64,000 nt of DNA from Harmonia axyridis. Its lineage: Eukaryota > Arthropoda > Insecta > Coleoptera > Coccinellidae. The stretch covers positions 11,036,001 to 11,100,000 of the forward strand of contig NC_059503.1 of NCBI RefSeq assembly GCF_914767665.1, written 5' to 3'. Below the pieces are notes generated by a model. The model had not been told where the DNA came from and did not search any database. It saw only the letters and a list, made by a program, of their open reading frames with translations. The position numbers and the translations under genes were made by a program. Below are positions 33,310-45,589 of this stretch, one piece after another (the stretch's first letter is position 1; the number at the start of each line of letters is the position of its first letter).

Positions 33310-34218
33310 AAAGGGTGTTGGCATTACTGTTCAAGATGGCGACCGATTTAACAGTTGTCAAGTGATTTATTCTCAGTTTGGCTTGGCAATTCATCATGAA
33401 TAGACTCAAGCCTGAACACCGCTTGCAAATAGTGCAATTTTATTTCGAAAATAATGGTTCTGTGGGGAATACGTATCCGATTTTCATAAGCGAATTTTGT
33501 TTAGCGATGAAGCGCACTTCTGGTTGAATAGCTACGTCAACAAACAAAACTGCCGCATTTGGAGTGAAGCTAATCCTCAAGTGTATGTCGAAACACCGTT
33601 AAATCCAAAAAACTGACTGTTTGGTGCGCTTTATGGGCTGGTGGAATCATTGGTCCTTACTTCTTCAAAAACGATGATGGCCAGAACGCTACAGTCAATG
33701 GTGATCGGTATAGAGCCGTGATTACTACTTTTTTCATTCTTGAATTGAACAACCATGATGTCCAGGAGCTGTGGTTCCAACAAGACGGCGCAACATATCA
33801 CAGAGTTCGTGCCACAATCGATTTATTGAAAGACACGTTTGGTGACCGCCTAATTTCACGTTTTGGACCTGTGAATTGGCCTCAAAGATCTTGTGATTTA
33901 ACACTGCTAGACTACTTTCTGTGGGGCTATGTAGAGTCATTGGTCTATGGGGATAAGCCACAAACCCTTGACCATTTGGAAGACAACATTCGCCGTGTTA
34001 TTGTCGATATACGGCCACAAATTTTGGAAAAAGTAATCGAAAATTGGACGTCCAGATTGGACCATATCCGAGCCAGCCGTGGCGGCTATATGCCAGAAAT
34101 CATATTTAAAATGTTATGCCACAAGATTATCTTGCGAATAAATAAAATTCATGTCAATCGAATAATCCATCGTTGTTTTATTGCAATTCAAAGTTCTATA
34201 GCTCTAAAAAACACCCTT
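33310..34218 (+). mobile_element. rosa-like (DD41D) element, internally deleted, copy 3
   Basis: The plus frame at 33718-34251 includes ELWFQQDGATYHRVRATIDL and TLLDYFLWGYVESLVYG, then DNIRRVIVDIRPQILEKVI. The right end matches the family (GCTCTAAAAAACACCC). The left end has lost about 40 bp just inside GGGTGTT. Its internal deletion is not the one shared by copies 1, 2 and 4: it keeps CCGATTTTCATAAGCGAA upstream of the first catalytic Asp, so it arose independently. Frameshifted before ILFSDEAHF. Confidence 0.85.
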
Positions 34219-35100
34219 TATTATGACAAGAGTTGTTTTCATTATGAGTAAATAAGTAAAAAATTGATAAATGGATAAACGTAAACTTACCCTTGTTACT
34301 ATGGATTGAATAAAGTCGTTTTTAAACGGCAAAATGAATAACATGCAAGCTTCTGTTATTTAAAATCTGAGTCCAATCATAAACATATCAAAATTAATTT
34401 CCAATCAAAACTTCCACCGCTTAGATCGAACAACCCAACATCCCTACCCAATCCAACTCTGACAACATTCCCAAATCGACATGTATCAGGAAACGGGTCA
34501 GATTTCTAATTAAGTCGGTTATTATAAAACTACCCTCCAAGCCGCACGTCCATTTCGTACTAATTCCCCCAGCCGTCCACCGCTCTACTCCCATCGGACA
34601 GAACCTATATGTTCGTTGGGACGTGTAGGTTTGTAACGCCACGAAATCACATCGTCCCTTTTCTGAGAGAGGATGTGGCACAGCGTTGCACCTAATCTGC
34701 GAGCAGGAGTGGACATTGTTCTGGTTTTAAATTTAATAGAGTTGCCTGGCGTAGGGATCGGGGAGGGGGGGTTGCAGACGGATAACGTGCGAAAAAATGT
34801 ACGGTCTCGGCCGGATGGAATTGGTAGAAAGTGATATATCCGCGTTTTCGGTAGAACGCCGGCTAGCATCGATTTTTGCGTCGATACTCCGAACCTATGC
34901 CAACCAAAGGGATGGAGAGTATGGGATTTGTAAGTGGATGTTATGGGTATTTTATTAGATTGATCATAAATTGGTGTTATTTTCTTGAAACATTCAAGAA
35001 GAAGATCAACAGAAAAATCACTCTTGGTTTTCACATAAAGGCTTTTCAAATAATAGGTTTAATTTTGTGTAGCCCGCTTAGGCAGATGGAACTTTGAAAC

Positions 35101-35763
35101 ATTGGACAAGTATTATTTTATTATTTATTTATTATTTGAACTGGGGTCGTTTTGGTTCGGTAAGCTTTCCGGGAACTGCGACCATATAGATCTTTTGTTC
35201 TCTACCATACTCATTCATAGAAACCCAAGGAGGTCGTCAATGACGTTAATAAAACTGACAACCTCCTTAGGGGCCTTGGCCGTTACCTCTCTGGTATCCA
35301 GGACCGGCTTACTCATGTGAATGGTTCTTAGGCCAGCCAGCTCCGAACACTTGCATACTATGTGTTCGGCTGTTTCTGCTTCTGATCCACAGAGCCTGCA
35401 AATCTCGTCTGCTGACTTTCCCATACGGTACAAATGATGTTTGTACGGACAGTGCCCCGTCAGCAGTCCCACCATCACCCGAAACTCGGCTCGAGACAGC
35501 TTAAAGAGCTTTTTGGCGTAGGTAGGTGAAATCGCCACGAATTTCTTTGCCTGAACAAGTCTAGGAGTGTAAGGTCAGTGGATTATCCTGTTGTTCAATT
35601 CCCATAGCTGAACCGCAGCTTTATATTGGTCTTTTCCTAGCCGATAGAAAGGCTCAGGTCCAGCAGGTATTAACCTTGACGCACTTTTTGTAAGTTCATC
35701 AGCTTTTTCATTTCCTTCAACCCCACACTGCCCTGGTACCCATAGTAGAGTATTGGACAAGTA
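35101..35763 (-). mobile_element. 5'-truncated LINE with 12-bp target-site duplication
   Basis: ATTGGACAAGTA occurs exactly at 35101-35112 and 35752-35763. Between them is the 3' end of a non-LTR retrotransposon on the minus strand. An RNase H block (LLWVPGQCGVEGNEKADELT) is followed by a Cys/His tail region (ICRLCGSEAETAEHIVCKCS). The sequence ends in an A/T-rich tail made of AATAA-type units next to the left duplication. This is the classic layout of a truncated target-primed insertion. RNase H after the RT and the CxxC...H...C tail fit I/R1/Jockey-like clades. Two frames separated by a stop or shift are seen, so the copy is inactive but fairly young. Confidence 0.88.
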
Positions 35764-36930
35764 AAAACTACGCCATTACTAAAAATGAAAAGATACACGC
35801 TTCAACATCATATTGAAATGTTTAAAACTCGCTACAAAATGCTGAAAATATTGCATAGTTCGCAAAACTAAAGCATGTTTGAGTCGTAGTGAAACACTGA
35901 TGAAACTGGTGGAAAAATATGAGCTTGTGGGACAAGTTAAAACAAGTGATAGTCCAAGGGAGCTACGTCTGGAGAATACAGCGTGTAGGGTAGGACTTCC
36001 CATTTTAACGTTTCCGAGTATGTCTTGACCACTTTCGCAACATGGGGTCGAGCATGCTGAAAAATCACTTTATCAGGTCTCTCGTTTCATTGCGGTCGTT
36101 TGTCTTTCAATGCTCGGCTCAAACGCATTAGTTGCGTTCGGTAATGATCGTCTGTGATTGTTTCAGTTGGTTTCATCAACTCATAATACACTACGCCGAG
36201 CTGGTTCCACCAAATGGTTTGGCCGTCGACGTGGAAGTATGACCGGGATATCCTCATGATTTTCTGCACTTGGAATTATCCTAATGAACCCATTCTTCGT
36301 CTCCAGTCACAATGCGATGCAGAAATTCCTTCCGTCTTTGCCTTGCAAGCAGTAGTTCACAAGCAAACAAACGCCGTTCGACATCTCTCGGCTTCAACTC
36401 GTACGTCAACCAATTTCTTTGTTTCTCAATCATTTCTACGACTTTCAGACGTTTTGAAATGGATTGTTGCATCACTTTCGATGATCCTGTAAACACGAGT
36501 CTTGATCAATTCAGTTCAGCATCTTCGAAAACCTTCTCTCTTCCACCGCCATGCTGGTTTTCGATGTCAAAATCACCGGTATTGAAGCGTTGAAACCACT
36601 CTCGGCATGTTCTTCAACTAATAGTGGCCTCACCATAGGTATTTGATAGCATTCGATGAGCCGCAGCCGCAGATTTCTTCATATTGAAGCAGAAAATTAA
36701 AACCTCTCGCAAATGACAAGAATTTGGTTCGTAAGTTGACATGTTTAATCGAGAATAACTTTATGACGCAGACATAAATCGACTAATATTACGATGGCGT
36801 TATGTTTACAAATACCTAAGCTTATTGTATGACATCTACGATCTATTTGATTTAATTACCACTAACCGCTGCAGCCATCTATTGCAAAACGACGAAGCAA
36901 AGTTGTACACCTAATAAAATAGCTTTAGCA
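35764..36930 (-). mobile_element. mariner element, frameshifted
   Basis: The minus strand from about 36745 reads MSTYEPNSCHLREVLIFC and KKSAAAAHRMLSNTYGEATI, then CREWFQRFNTGDFDIENQ (helix-turn-helix). Later come HRIVTGDEEWVH (first catalytic Asp) and QLGVVYYELMKPTETI. Stops and frameshifts separate the pieces. The end near 36901 (AGTTGTACACCTAATA) resembles a mariner terminal repeat. The lower-coordinate part from about 35935 matches the relic at 57.87 kb (AAACAAGTGATAGTCC). The LINE described above abuts it. The limit between 35764 and 35935 is uncertain. Confidence 0.8.
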
Positions 36931-39900
36931 CCTTGAACATGTCCAGTCGTAAGAGAATGAATAGGAATTCTTTGTAATCTTGGACTTTTCAAGAAGTAAA
37001 TCTCAACATACACTATATTCTGGCTTTAATCTATCAGCGGGAACATTTAAATCTACCATGATGTTCTTCAATAACTTACGTACAAAGTTTTTCCATATGA
37101 AATATTTATTTTTCTGGCAGTTAAGAATTGTTGATTTGTTTCACCATCGACACCCTTGATGATACGATGAAGCAGAGATTACAATTCGAACTATATGCGA
37201 TTTAAATCTCTCCGACAATGACCACAAAAATGAGAACATCCAAACCTTCCTCAAACCTCAGCATAGATCTCATTGAACTTTTCGCAGCTCCCCAGCTCAA
37301 AGCAACTTCCGAATTAGCAAAGACGAAAGCTTCTCCCCCCAACAAATCCTCCAAAACCACCCTCTCTCCCTTACCCCAATCAATACCCATAACTCATTCA
37401 TTCCACCTGGAAATATTCGTGCATCTTCGAACTTCAAAGGAAAACGATTCCCGACAACAAAAAAAGAACCGAAAGTTTCACGATAGTTTCATACTTCCGT
37501 CATCCCTACAGCTGGCCGACTCTCTCTCCCGTCTAGGCAAAAAAAACCCCGAGACGGGAGCAACAGTTACAACACCCCCAGCTCGTGGCTTACACGGCCG
37601 ACCGTCGCTCTCCTCAGCACTCAGTATGGTGGCATGAACTGGTGAAGAGTGATCTTTGTTCATCCTCCCCGTGATTGTCGAACACGCCGAAACCGGACGA
37701 ACCTAACCTAGACGCCGAACTTTCAGGCGGAACTACCCCAACTACGGTCGAACGTTACGAATCTGTCAGGTGGTTTGGTGACTTTTCGGTGGTCCGTCAT
37801 TTCTGTGATACTTTGTCTCTGTGTGTGTTCTTTTTTTTTTGACATTCAGTTTCCAGATGATATTCGGCGTAAGAGTGACAGCACGATGTCGGTAGGCTGT
37901 AAGTAGACGATCGATGCTGTCTGCCAGGCCGACTAGATCTGAGCCGAGGAAACGTGCCAGCTCGTCATCTGTTCTCATCTCGAACGACTGTTATTTTCGA
38001 TCACACAACAGGTATCTACTTTTCATTCCAGTCTCATCGGGCAATCAGGGAATGTTGCTAGTGTACTTGATGGTTTAAGACAGTTTGATGTATGAATTTG
38101 AGGGGTTTTGTTGCCTTTTATTATGGTTTCGTTGCATCGTGATATTTTTTGAGTGGTTTTTAGCTTAGGTTCTTTTTAAGGGATGATTTTTTCTCGTGAA
38201 GTGAAAACTGGAAGAGAACCTATTATTTAAAGGAGAAAATATTGAATGATTAGAGTGGAAGGGTACGGTAAAGTGGACAAGAGGCAATCATATGGATAGG
38301 AAACGAATTGAATGAAGATGAAGATGATATACAGCTCTGAATCATTTGCTTACGATCTAGATATTATTATGAAAGTCATGAGTAACACTTGAAAAATTTC
38401 ATTCGATATTAGAAACATTATCCAGAAACTCTGGATAAACCCTTGAATAGATATGTTGTATTTATTTCCCTCGAAATGCAATTTGGTTAAATCACAAAAA
38501 TTATCGTTTATAACATCAACGAAAAGAAAAATAATTGTTCAAGAACATAACTAAATGAATCAAAAAATATTCGTTCCGGAATTGAGAGCTCGAAACTTAC
38601 CAAATTCATAAACTGAAATTGGTACACAGCATTGAAGTTGACAGTTATTGACCTAGATGTCCCACTGACTTGAATCAAATAATAACATACCAAACTAAAA
38701 TGTCAAAGCTTCTTTTTCAATCTTCAATCACGAGGCAAAACAAATAGGTTTAGATTTATAAAGAGCTTCCGTAAAGTTTTAATGTTCTTTAGAGTTGATA
38801 TCCAGAAAGCATCTACTGAAATAACTGAAATATGCAGTTGAAAATCGGATCATTTTTCACTTTTCAAATATTTTACTCATTCATCGAATCTACATTTTTT
38901 ATGAAAAAGTTTATCCGAAATTATTCCAATTGATTTGAATTATTTATTCGAAAAAAAATCCTCCACCCGTTAAAAATTATTACCCTATATTTGCTAAGAT
39001 ACAACTTTTGCTTAGCAAATCATCAATTCTCCATAAATCCAATTTTTCCATTGTGGTATTTAAAATCACACTCACATAATACTCGTAGATAATAAGAACC
39101 AAGCAAATGTTACGATTTGAACGTTCAAATTGAATAAAAGACCTTTTGATCTTTCCGAGGTTTCTCAAAATCGAAAGCACTTAACTGAATTACTACAGCA
39201 ATCAAAAAGCGGATTTTGAGAATTACAATCCCATCAGTTCAAGAATACCAATGATTGATTATGATGTCCCAAAATTTCTTCATGATGGATTGTTCTTTTA
39301 AGCATTTGCCCCATAAGTGGATTGGGATGAATGGTTTTATTCATTCTGACGTCGGAAAGGAAATTGGTCGGATTTTATACCCCGAAAATGTGAATTATTC
39401 TAGATTAGTAAACTGAAAGGATAATTTAAAGGTTTTGTTACAAAATGGCGAAAGCGCATACTCTTCTCCGAAATTGGTTCATTCGTCACTGGAATGAAGG
39501 AAGAGGAGCGAAATTGGATTTTCGAATAGCCTTCTCGAATTTAAATCATTTTTTCAACATTATGTCATGCTAGAATGAATGGGAAGTTTAATTGAAGAAT
39601 ATTCGGGGAGCTTATAGGCTGGGAAAGGTGTTCTACATGGGTCATTCCTTGTTGAATTTATGTTGAAGGTTTAAACTTGCATGAAGTTTTGCTAATACCA
39701 AGAACCTTGAAGTGAGTGTTGTCGATGAATATTATGAATGAGAATCTTTCTTCTAAAAAATTGAAACAACCATGCCAGATATTGTAACTCGTATATTTGT
39801 AATGCAAAAAATTTCTTTGAATTCACTATCTTCAGGTCAATGTTACTCAAAATTTCTATTTTGGATTCCGCGGAAACTCAAGATTAGTGTATAGCATTAT

Positions 39901-40334
39901 GTGATCGAGTTTCTGAACGAATTTTAATTTATAATAAGATGTTCATATTGCTCACCGTTTCTCCCAAACAGTAATAGTAGTGTCTTTGTTCACTATTTTT
40001 TCTCACATTCTATAACATTATCAAAAACACAAGTTTGCTCTTATTGTTAATTTTGTTTGATCACATCTGTGTGGTACAAAATGTTGGCAAGAACACTGAA
40101 TGAGAATTCAATTACTACTGCCTAGAATCAAATGATAAACAATTTCAACAACTCAATACTTAGAACTCGTTCAACCATCACTTTTTAGTTAGCTTTTTTT
40201 ATAAGCTTATTTAGTTTCTTGTGGTGGTTGCTAATATAAATCTACAATAACAAGATCTCCCCATCCAAATAATACCCGAAAATTTCGCTTTATCATGTGA
40301 TCTCTCCTATATAACTATTCATATGTTTTTTTTA
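36931..40334. other. Intronic sequence with one GC-rich island, no recognised gene
   Basis: Frames of 139 codons (37218-37637, +) and about 60-70 codons overlap a CpG-richer island at 37.5-38.0 kb. They have low-complexity Ser/Pro/Lys composition and no family resemblance. The island itself is more interesting than the frames and may be regulatory. Confidence 0.35.
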
Positions 40335-40422
40335 CATGTGCTTGATCTAAGATATTAGATCAAGCACGTGTAGAAAATCTTCCATCAAAGTTTCTAGTTA
40401 GAAAGTTTGATAGAAGATTTTT
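40335..40422. repeat. Two adjacent perfect-to-near-perfect hairpins
   Basis: CATGTGCTTGATCTAA (40335-40350) pairs with TTAGATCAAGCACGTG (40355-40370) across a 4-bp loop, with one mismatch. Directly after, AAAATCTTCCATCAAAGTTTCT pairs with AGAAAGTTTGATAGAAGATTTT (about 40374-40422) across a short loop. Confidence 0.75.
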
Positions 40423-41037
40423 TATATGTGTTTTGGTATGACGATCATATCATCAGTAGTGGAGTTCCACAAGGGTATGTACTCAAAGGTTCTGAATTCA
40501 GAATCCTCTTCAGACTTTAACACGCGAGTAAAAACCATCAAAATCCACATATCGAAGCTGATCTAAGCCCGTTCATCAGTAGGAATTTGGGCAAGAGAAC
40601 TTGAATGCACAACAGCGTTAATTATTGAATGTAAAGTACGAGAGACTGTGGAACGGGTAGGATTAAAAAAAAATGAGTTAAAACTGGAATTATCCGGCCA
40701 TCAGATGCAGACGCTTGGCGGTCGATTTAGTCCAATGGGAAATACTCCAGTCTGATACGAGCACAAAGCCAATAACATCGGGGTTCCGTTTTTAATGGAA
40801 TATATGTAAATAATGTCCGTTTCCTTCCTTTGTTTCGGAATACTTCGTGCCGGGCTCAAACTCTGTGTTTTATCGGGGTGTTCGATCGTGCTTTCTCCAT
40901 TGAGGTGGCGAGTTATTTTGGGTTTTTCACCTTTTTGTCCATTTCTCTTGTATTTACAGAAAATGATCATTAGGCTATATAGGAATTATCGGATTACCAG
41001 TTTTAGGAATCGATTTCTTAACGTTTTTAAATAAAAC

Positions 41038-41101
41038 AATGAGGAAAACACTGACTTGAAGCAGGAGCTTTTGAGCGCTATCATTTATTTATGTGCCAAT
41101 T
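41038..41101 (+). repeat. Dispersed 64-bp repeat, copy A
   Basis: AATGAGGAAAACACTGAC...AGGAGCTTTTGAGCGCT corresponds to 53016-53080 in the same orientation, about three quarters identical by eye. It is either a repeat-family fragment or a duplicated regulatory element. Confidence 0.5.
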
Positions 41102-41535
41102 CCACCCCCGGAAACCCATATAACAAATAAAGGTATATAATTACATATTTGATATTGCATATTTTATTGTAGACAAATTGTCAACTCAGCTATTTTCACG
41201 CACGAGGCTCTATATGTGTGAATTGGGCCATATTTAATTAATTATACCTCGTATTTTGAGTCCTTTGTTTAGATACAATGTATTTTTGCTGAATCTACTA
41301 TGATGCAGGTGTGAGTGTGTGCCTATGATTACACCACTTACCATTAGAAATAAGATTATATTAGAAATACTACATGTATTGTCAGTCAGACTTCGAGGTA
41401 CGAATTTTTATCTCGATGGAATTTTCAGTATTGAAATTATCGGGAAAACAAATTTTTGAAAGGACATATTCTTGAAATTTTGCCCATTAACGATATAAAC
41501 CTATCTACTCGTTCGAATATTATTGTGTCTCGGCC

Positions 41536-42125
41536 TCAAAGTAATAAACATAGAAAGAGGGAGCATATGTCATTTTCAGTAAGCAAATTTTGTCCCCAAC
41601 ATGAACTTTCAAATTTGATAAGAAGCGCGCGGAAGTGAAAACATATCAGTAATACGATATTTCACTCAATTCGCGAGTTTTTTCACAAAGAACGCACTTC
41701 TTATGTCCCATAGTGAATCAACGTTTCATATTATCTCAAAATATATTGAAATAAATACCTAAATATATCAGAAATTCAGAAAACAAACTTCAAGCGCGCC
41801 AAACGACGTAAAACAACCGATGATACTTGGAGAGCAAAAGTTGCTAAACCTTGGATTTTAGCAGGTAGATACAGAAATCAATAAATATTCTGCTTATTAT
41901 AAATTCGACAATTATGAAAAATTTCGGATTCCAAATATTCAAATTTGCATATTCAATCGGGAATCACTCAAATAAATATATTTCATTCAATATAATATAT
42001 ATTCATAACGATGTAATAAAATTGTGGATTTGAAAATATATCACAATCCGACAACGTAATCTAACCATGTTGGGGACATGTAAAAATTGCGTATACTCCC
42101 CCTATCTATGTTAATTACTCTATGG
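41536..42125 (-). mobile_element. 590-bp TIR element with 8-bp TSD, deletion derivative of the element at 43.4-44.8 kb
   Basis: Flanked by TCTCGGCC (41528-41535) and TCTCGACC (42126-42133), an 8-bp target duplication with one mismatch. The ends carry the same subterminal inverted motifs, AACATAGATAG...GGGAG and TGTCCCCAACATG. The whole element matches, in inverted orientation, the two outer parts of the longer copy. About 790 bp of the interior are missing, joined at ATACCT|AAATATATCAG. It is non-coding. Confidence 0.75.
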
Positions 42126-43384
42126 TCTCGACCGAATGGACGAACATAATCGTATTCGAGGAAGGATTCGTCATCATCAGTCGAATTTTATCATTTGAGA
42201 CCATTTCCAGCTAAAAATTAGAAAATACAGGAGATCTGTTTGGAGAAAAATTATCTTCTTTGAGAACTTAAAATGTAGGTGAAGGGTGATTAAAAATAAT
42301 GAAAAAAGCTTAATAAGCAAAATTCTGCAATGATCATCTATAACTTCCAATATAATTCAAAGGTTCTGAGAGAAATCGAAATGATCACCGTAATAACGTG
42401 ACATGTGGGGAAAGAACTTCCAACCGATATGATAAATATGAGCCCTAACTGGCTCGACTTGGCAATGGGACAAAAAGCTTCGAATTACGGAGCTCAGGCT
42501 ATTGATTGACTGAAATATAATACCGTCTGCAGACAGCAGCACATAAAGGAGACGGGGGAGACTCATTTGGGGAACACTCTAGCGTCGAAAAGCTTCAGTG
42601 TGTAAACAAAAGGTTCATATTGCGATTTGGAGGTTTTCAACCTCTGGAATGCAGCGATGTGGGATGCATGTGTTTTGTTGTGTACATATCAGAGGGAATA
42701 TGATCTTTCGTTTTCTGTGCGGGTTTACTCGGATAAGCAAATTCCTGGAACAACAATGTTTGGGTTTTTTTTTAGAAATGAATGATGGGAAAATATCAAG
42801 CAAAAAAAATATTCCAATTTGGTACGCTTCAGAGAGATTTTTCAGATATGAATCTATCTGGCACACCCTCTCTCGGGGATTACAGTGTTTCATCCTGGAA
42901 CCACTGATGGAATCATCAGTATGACAACTCAGTGTTTCCTGGCATATGCACCTTCATCTCAATAGTGGAGCGTGGAGACTGTGCCATAGAACAGTTGGGT
43001 TTAGTCCTAAGTAGTGCAGTTCTTTCGAGAATTGCGTAGCATTAGACGCCATCCCTCGGTCTAGCCAAGAACCACCACACACTCCCCTACCATTAGCGAC
43101 GATGTCCCAGACGAGGAGGTAGTTGTGAAGACGGAAAACAAGGCTTAGCGTGCCATCGTAAATGAAAAACTGCATTTGGCAGGTTTTGTAACTATGACTC
43201 CGAAATTAATATATTCATATTATATGTATAGCGAATATGACATAAAAAATATTCAGTATTTCTTGAATATTTCGAAAGACAAAAAATTCACAGGGTGATA
43301 CATTTGAAATAACAAATTCATTATCATTCCAGGAAAAGAAAAGATTTGACAACCATGTAAATACCACCATAATATCGGCCATAT
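42126..43384. other. Intronic spacer between the two related TIR elements
   Basis: Frames of up to 108 codons overlap on both strands at 42.6-42.9 kb and resemble nothing. No repeat family was recognised. Confidence 0.3.
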
Positions 43385-43767
43385 CCATAGTGTAATAAAC
43401 ATAGATAGAGGGAGTATGCGCAATTTTTAGATGTCCCCAACATGGTTAGATTACGTTGTCGGATTATGTAATATTTTCAAATCCACAATTTTACTCTATC
43501 GTTATGAATGTATATTATATTGAATGAAATATATTTATTTGAGTGATTCCCGATTGAATATGCAAATTTGAATATTTGGAAACTGATATTTTTCCTAATT
43601 GTCGAATTCATAATAAGCAGAATATTTATTGTTTTCTGTATCTACCTACTGAAATCCAAGGCTTGGTAACTTTTGATCTCCTAGTGTCATCGGTTGTTTC
43701 ACGTCGTTTGGCGCGCTTGATGTTTGTTTTCTGAATTTCTGATATATTAAAGTTATTTATTGTATAA

Positions 43768-43866
43768 GTGTTTTAGATACCTTTTTATTTGCGCAAGAAT
43801 GTTTAAACGCGAGAGCGAAGCTCGAGCGTTTAAATTTCTTAAGCAAATAAAATGTATCTAAAACAC
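43768..43866. repeat. 99-bp near-perfect hairpin
   Basis: GTGTTTTAGATAC...TTTATTTGCGCAAGAA...TTTAAACGC on the left pairs with the right arm ending AAATGTATCTAAAACAC. The arms are about 47 nt with a few mismatches and the loop is only a few bases. It sits 220 bp upstream of the recombinase-like ORF inside the TIR element. Confidence 0.8.
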
Positions 43867-44085
43867 GCATGCAATACAACGTTTTATTCACAATCACATT
43901 CATTTAGAATCAGAATCGCGGAAATTTTTCATCACAAAATGATTTGACGTTTTGCTCCAACAGCGGCTGTCACCTCAAAAATCATTGAAATAACATACAA
44001 AAATATCGGGAGGTGTTGAATGGTTGCTATGTATTTTCGATTGTTTATTGACTCCATTTGTGAAAATTTGCGAAGTTGGTGAAAA

Positions 44086-44388
44086 ATGCAAGAATATAAT
44101 TCTGTTCCTGATATATTTCTTGAGGAAGCTGAAGAAGCAACACGCCAATTATTGCCTGCCAAGTCCAGGGAACATTATGAAAAAGTATTTTCCGAATTGA
44201 ATGAATGGAAAGAAAAACGGAGGGTAATAGCAATAAGTGAGGAAGTCATGCTATCGTATTTTTTAAATTTGAAGAACTATGCAATTTCATTCATGTGGTC
44301 GAAGTACTCGATGACAACTATAAGCTTGTTATTAATGGAAACGAAGTGGATTATGATAAAACGAAGAACGAAATGTCTATTAATATAA
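44086..44388 (+). CDS. ORF resembling the N-terminal domain of Crypton-like tyrosine recombinases, truncated
   Basis: 100 codons. The first ~65 residues read EEAEEATRQLLPAKSREHYE, KVFSELNEWKEKR and ISEEVMLSYFLNL. This is the helix-rich (SAM-like, DNA-binding) N-terminal pattern seen in insect Crypton-type tyrosine recombinase proteins, as judged from memory. The catalytic domain (Arg...His-x-x-Arg...Tyr) is absent. After residue ~65 the sense frame seems to shift: the +1 frame reads VVEVLDDNYKLVINGNEVDY. It is therefore a fragment, not an active recombinase. A captured host or Crypton piece inside a TIR element is possible. Confidence 0.45.
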   Translation: MQEYNSVPDIFLEEAEEATRQLLPAKSREHYEKVFSELNEWKEKRRVIAISEEVMLSYFLNLKNYAISFMWSKYSMTTISLLLMETKWIMIKRRTKCLLI

Positions 44389-45589
44389 ATGTTGATGTTA
44401 ATATTAATAATAAATAAGTAAAATGTGATTATTCAAGATTGTATTTTTCATTATTCCACTAGTGGATGAAATGGTACTTTATACGGTTCATAAGTGTGGA
44501 TAAAACTTCAATTATAAGGTGATTGTGGATAAAGGTATCTATTTCAATATATTTTGTGTTGATATGAAACGTTGATTCACTATGGAACATAAGAAGTGCG
44601 TTCTTTGTGGAGAAACTCGCGAATTGTGTGAAATATCGTATCACTGATATGTTTTATTTCCGCGCACTTCATGTCGAATTTGATAGTTCATGTTGGGGAC
44701 AAAATCTGTTTACTGAAAATGACATATGCTCCCTCCATCTATCTTTATTACTTTGAGGCCATATGACACCAAAATTTCTAAAAAAACCTGCGAATAGTTT
44801 CCGAGATAAATGAGTCCTTCCATACTTAAAACTCACTCTGTATAGATTAATGACGAGAGCTCAAAAGATCCTGACTCCACATAAAGGGATTTCTCAATTT
44901 CTTCTTCAAAACTTAAATATGCGAATTGGAATTTTAGTATGAAGTTAAACTTACATCAACATACGCTAAGGATTATTTTTTTTTCGGCAAAATTCTGAAC
45001 TCACCCACGCTTTCGCCTGCATCATGGTAGGATCCGTACGTCTCGCTCAGCCGATATGCTCAGTCATTAGGAAACATCCAGGTCGTGTATCAGAGCGATC
45101 TCTTCTCGCAGAAACTCAAATAACGGATTTACTCCAGCACGCGCCTACACAGAATATTCCCCAGCATCAACTCAGCCGTGCATGGCTTCGTTATCAAAAA
45201 GGACGAATGTTACGGAGCGCTCGAGGATTCCCTAACTTCCAGTAATTTCCCGGAGAGTGGAAAAGCCCAGAAGAGGTCCCTCGCCTGAGAAATCCATACT
45301 GAAACTATACTGAAACTTTTATGAGAACTCATGCGATGAGTGTTATCTGTGCCGAAGTTCCGTTCTTCGGGAACTGGTGAAATAGAGATATTTTCATTCA
45401 ATTTGTGGATATTTTTTCGTGGCGAAAATTGAGTCCCTCGTACGATCTATGGGTTAGGAGGGGAGATCCCCACTGTGAGGCAGATGACGTTCGTTCGTTT
45501 GTTAATCTGGTATGAATATCGGTCGTTTTCCTCTGTAGCGTTAAGAAACTCATATTATTATATTTCTGGAAATTGAAACTACGTCTTTG

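Larger units (their letters stand above)
43385..44756 (+). mobile_element. 1372-bp TIR element with exact 8-bp TSD, carrying a recombinase-like ORF
   Basis: Exact GGCCATAT duplications flank it (43377-43384 and 44757-44764). The left end starts CCATAGTGTAATAAACATAG and the right end, reverse complemented, starts TCAAAGTAATAAAGATAG. Both ends then share GAGGGAG and, further in, TGTCCCCAACATG. An 8-bp duplication is typical of hAT and P superfamilies. GGCC resembles the start of the P-element target consensus, but that is only suggestive. The interior (about 43750-44545) holds a 99-bp hairpin and an ORF, and is absent from the shorter relative. Confidence 0.75.

Noticed and set aside
37218..37637. 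139-codon plus-strand ORF
   Set aside because: Low-complexity Ser/Pro/Lys composition within a GC-richer island, overlapping open frames on the other strand, and no family resemblance. The island, not the ORF, is reported.
42615..42924. Overlapping ORFs of 92 and 108 codons on opposite strands
   Set aside because: Mutually antisense, Cys/Phe-rich, and without domain pattern, promoter or splice context.
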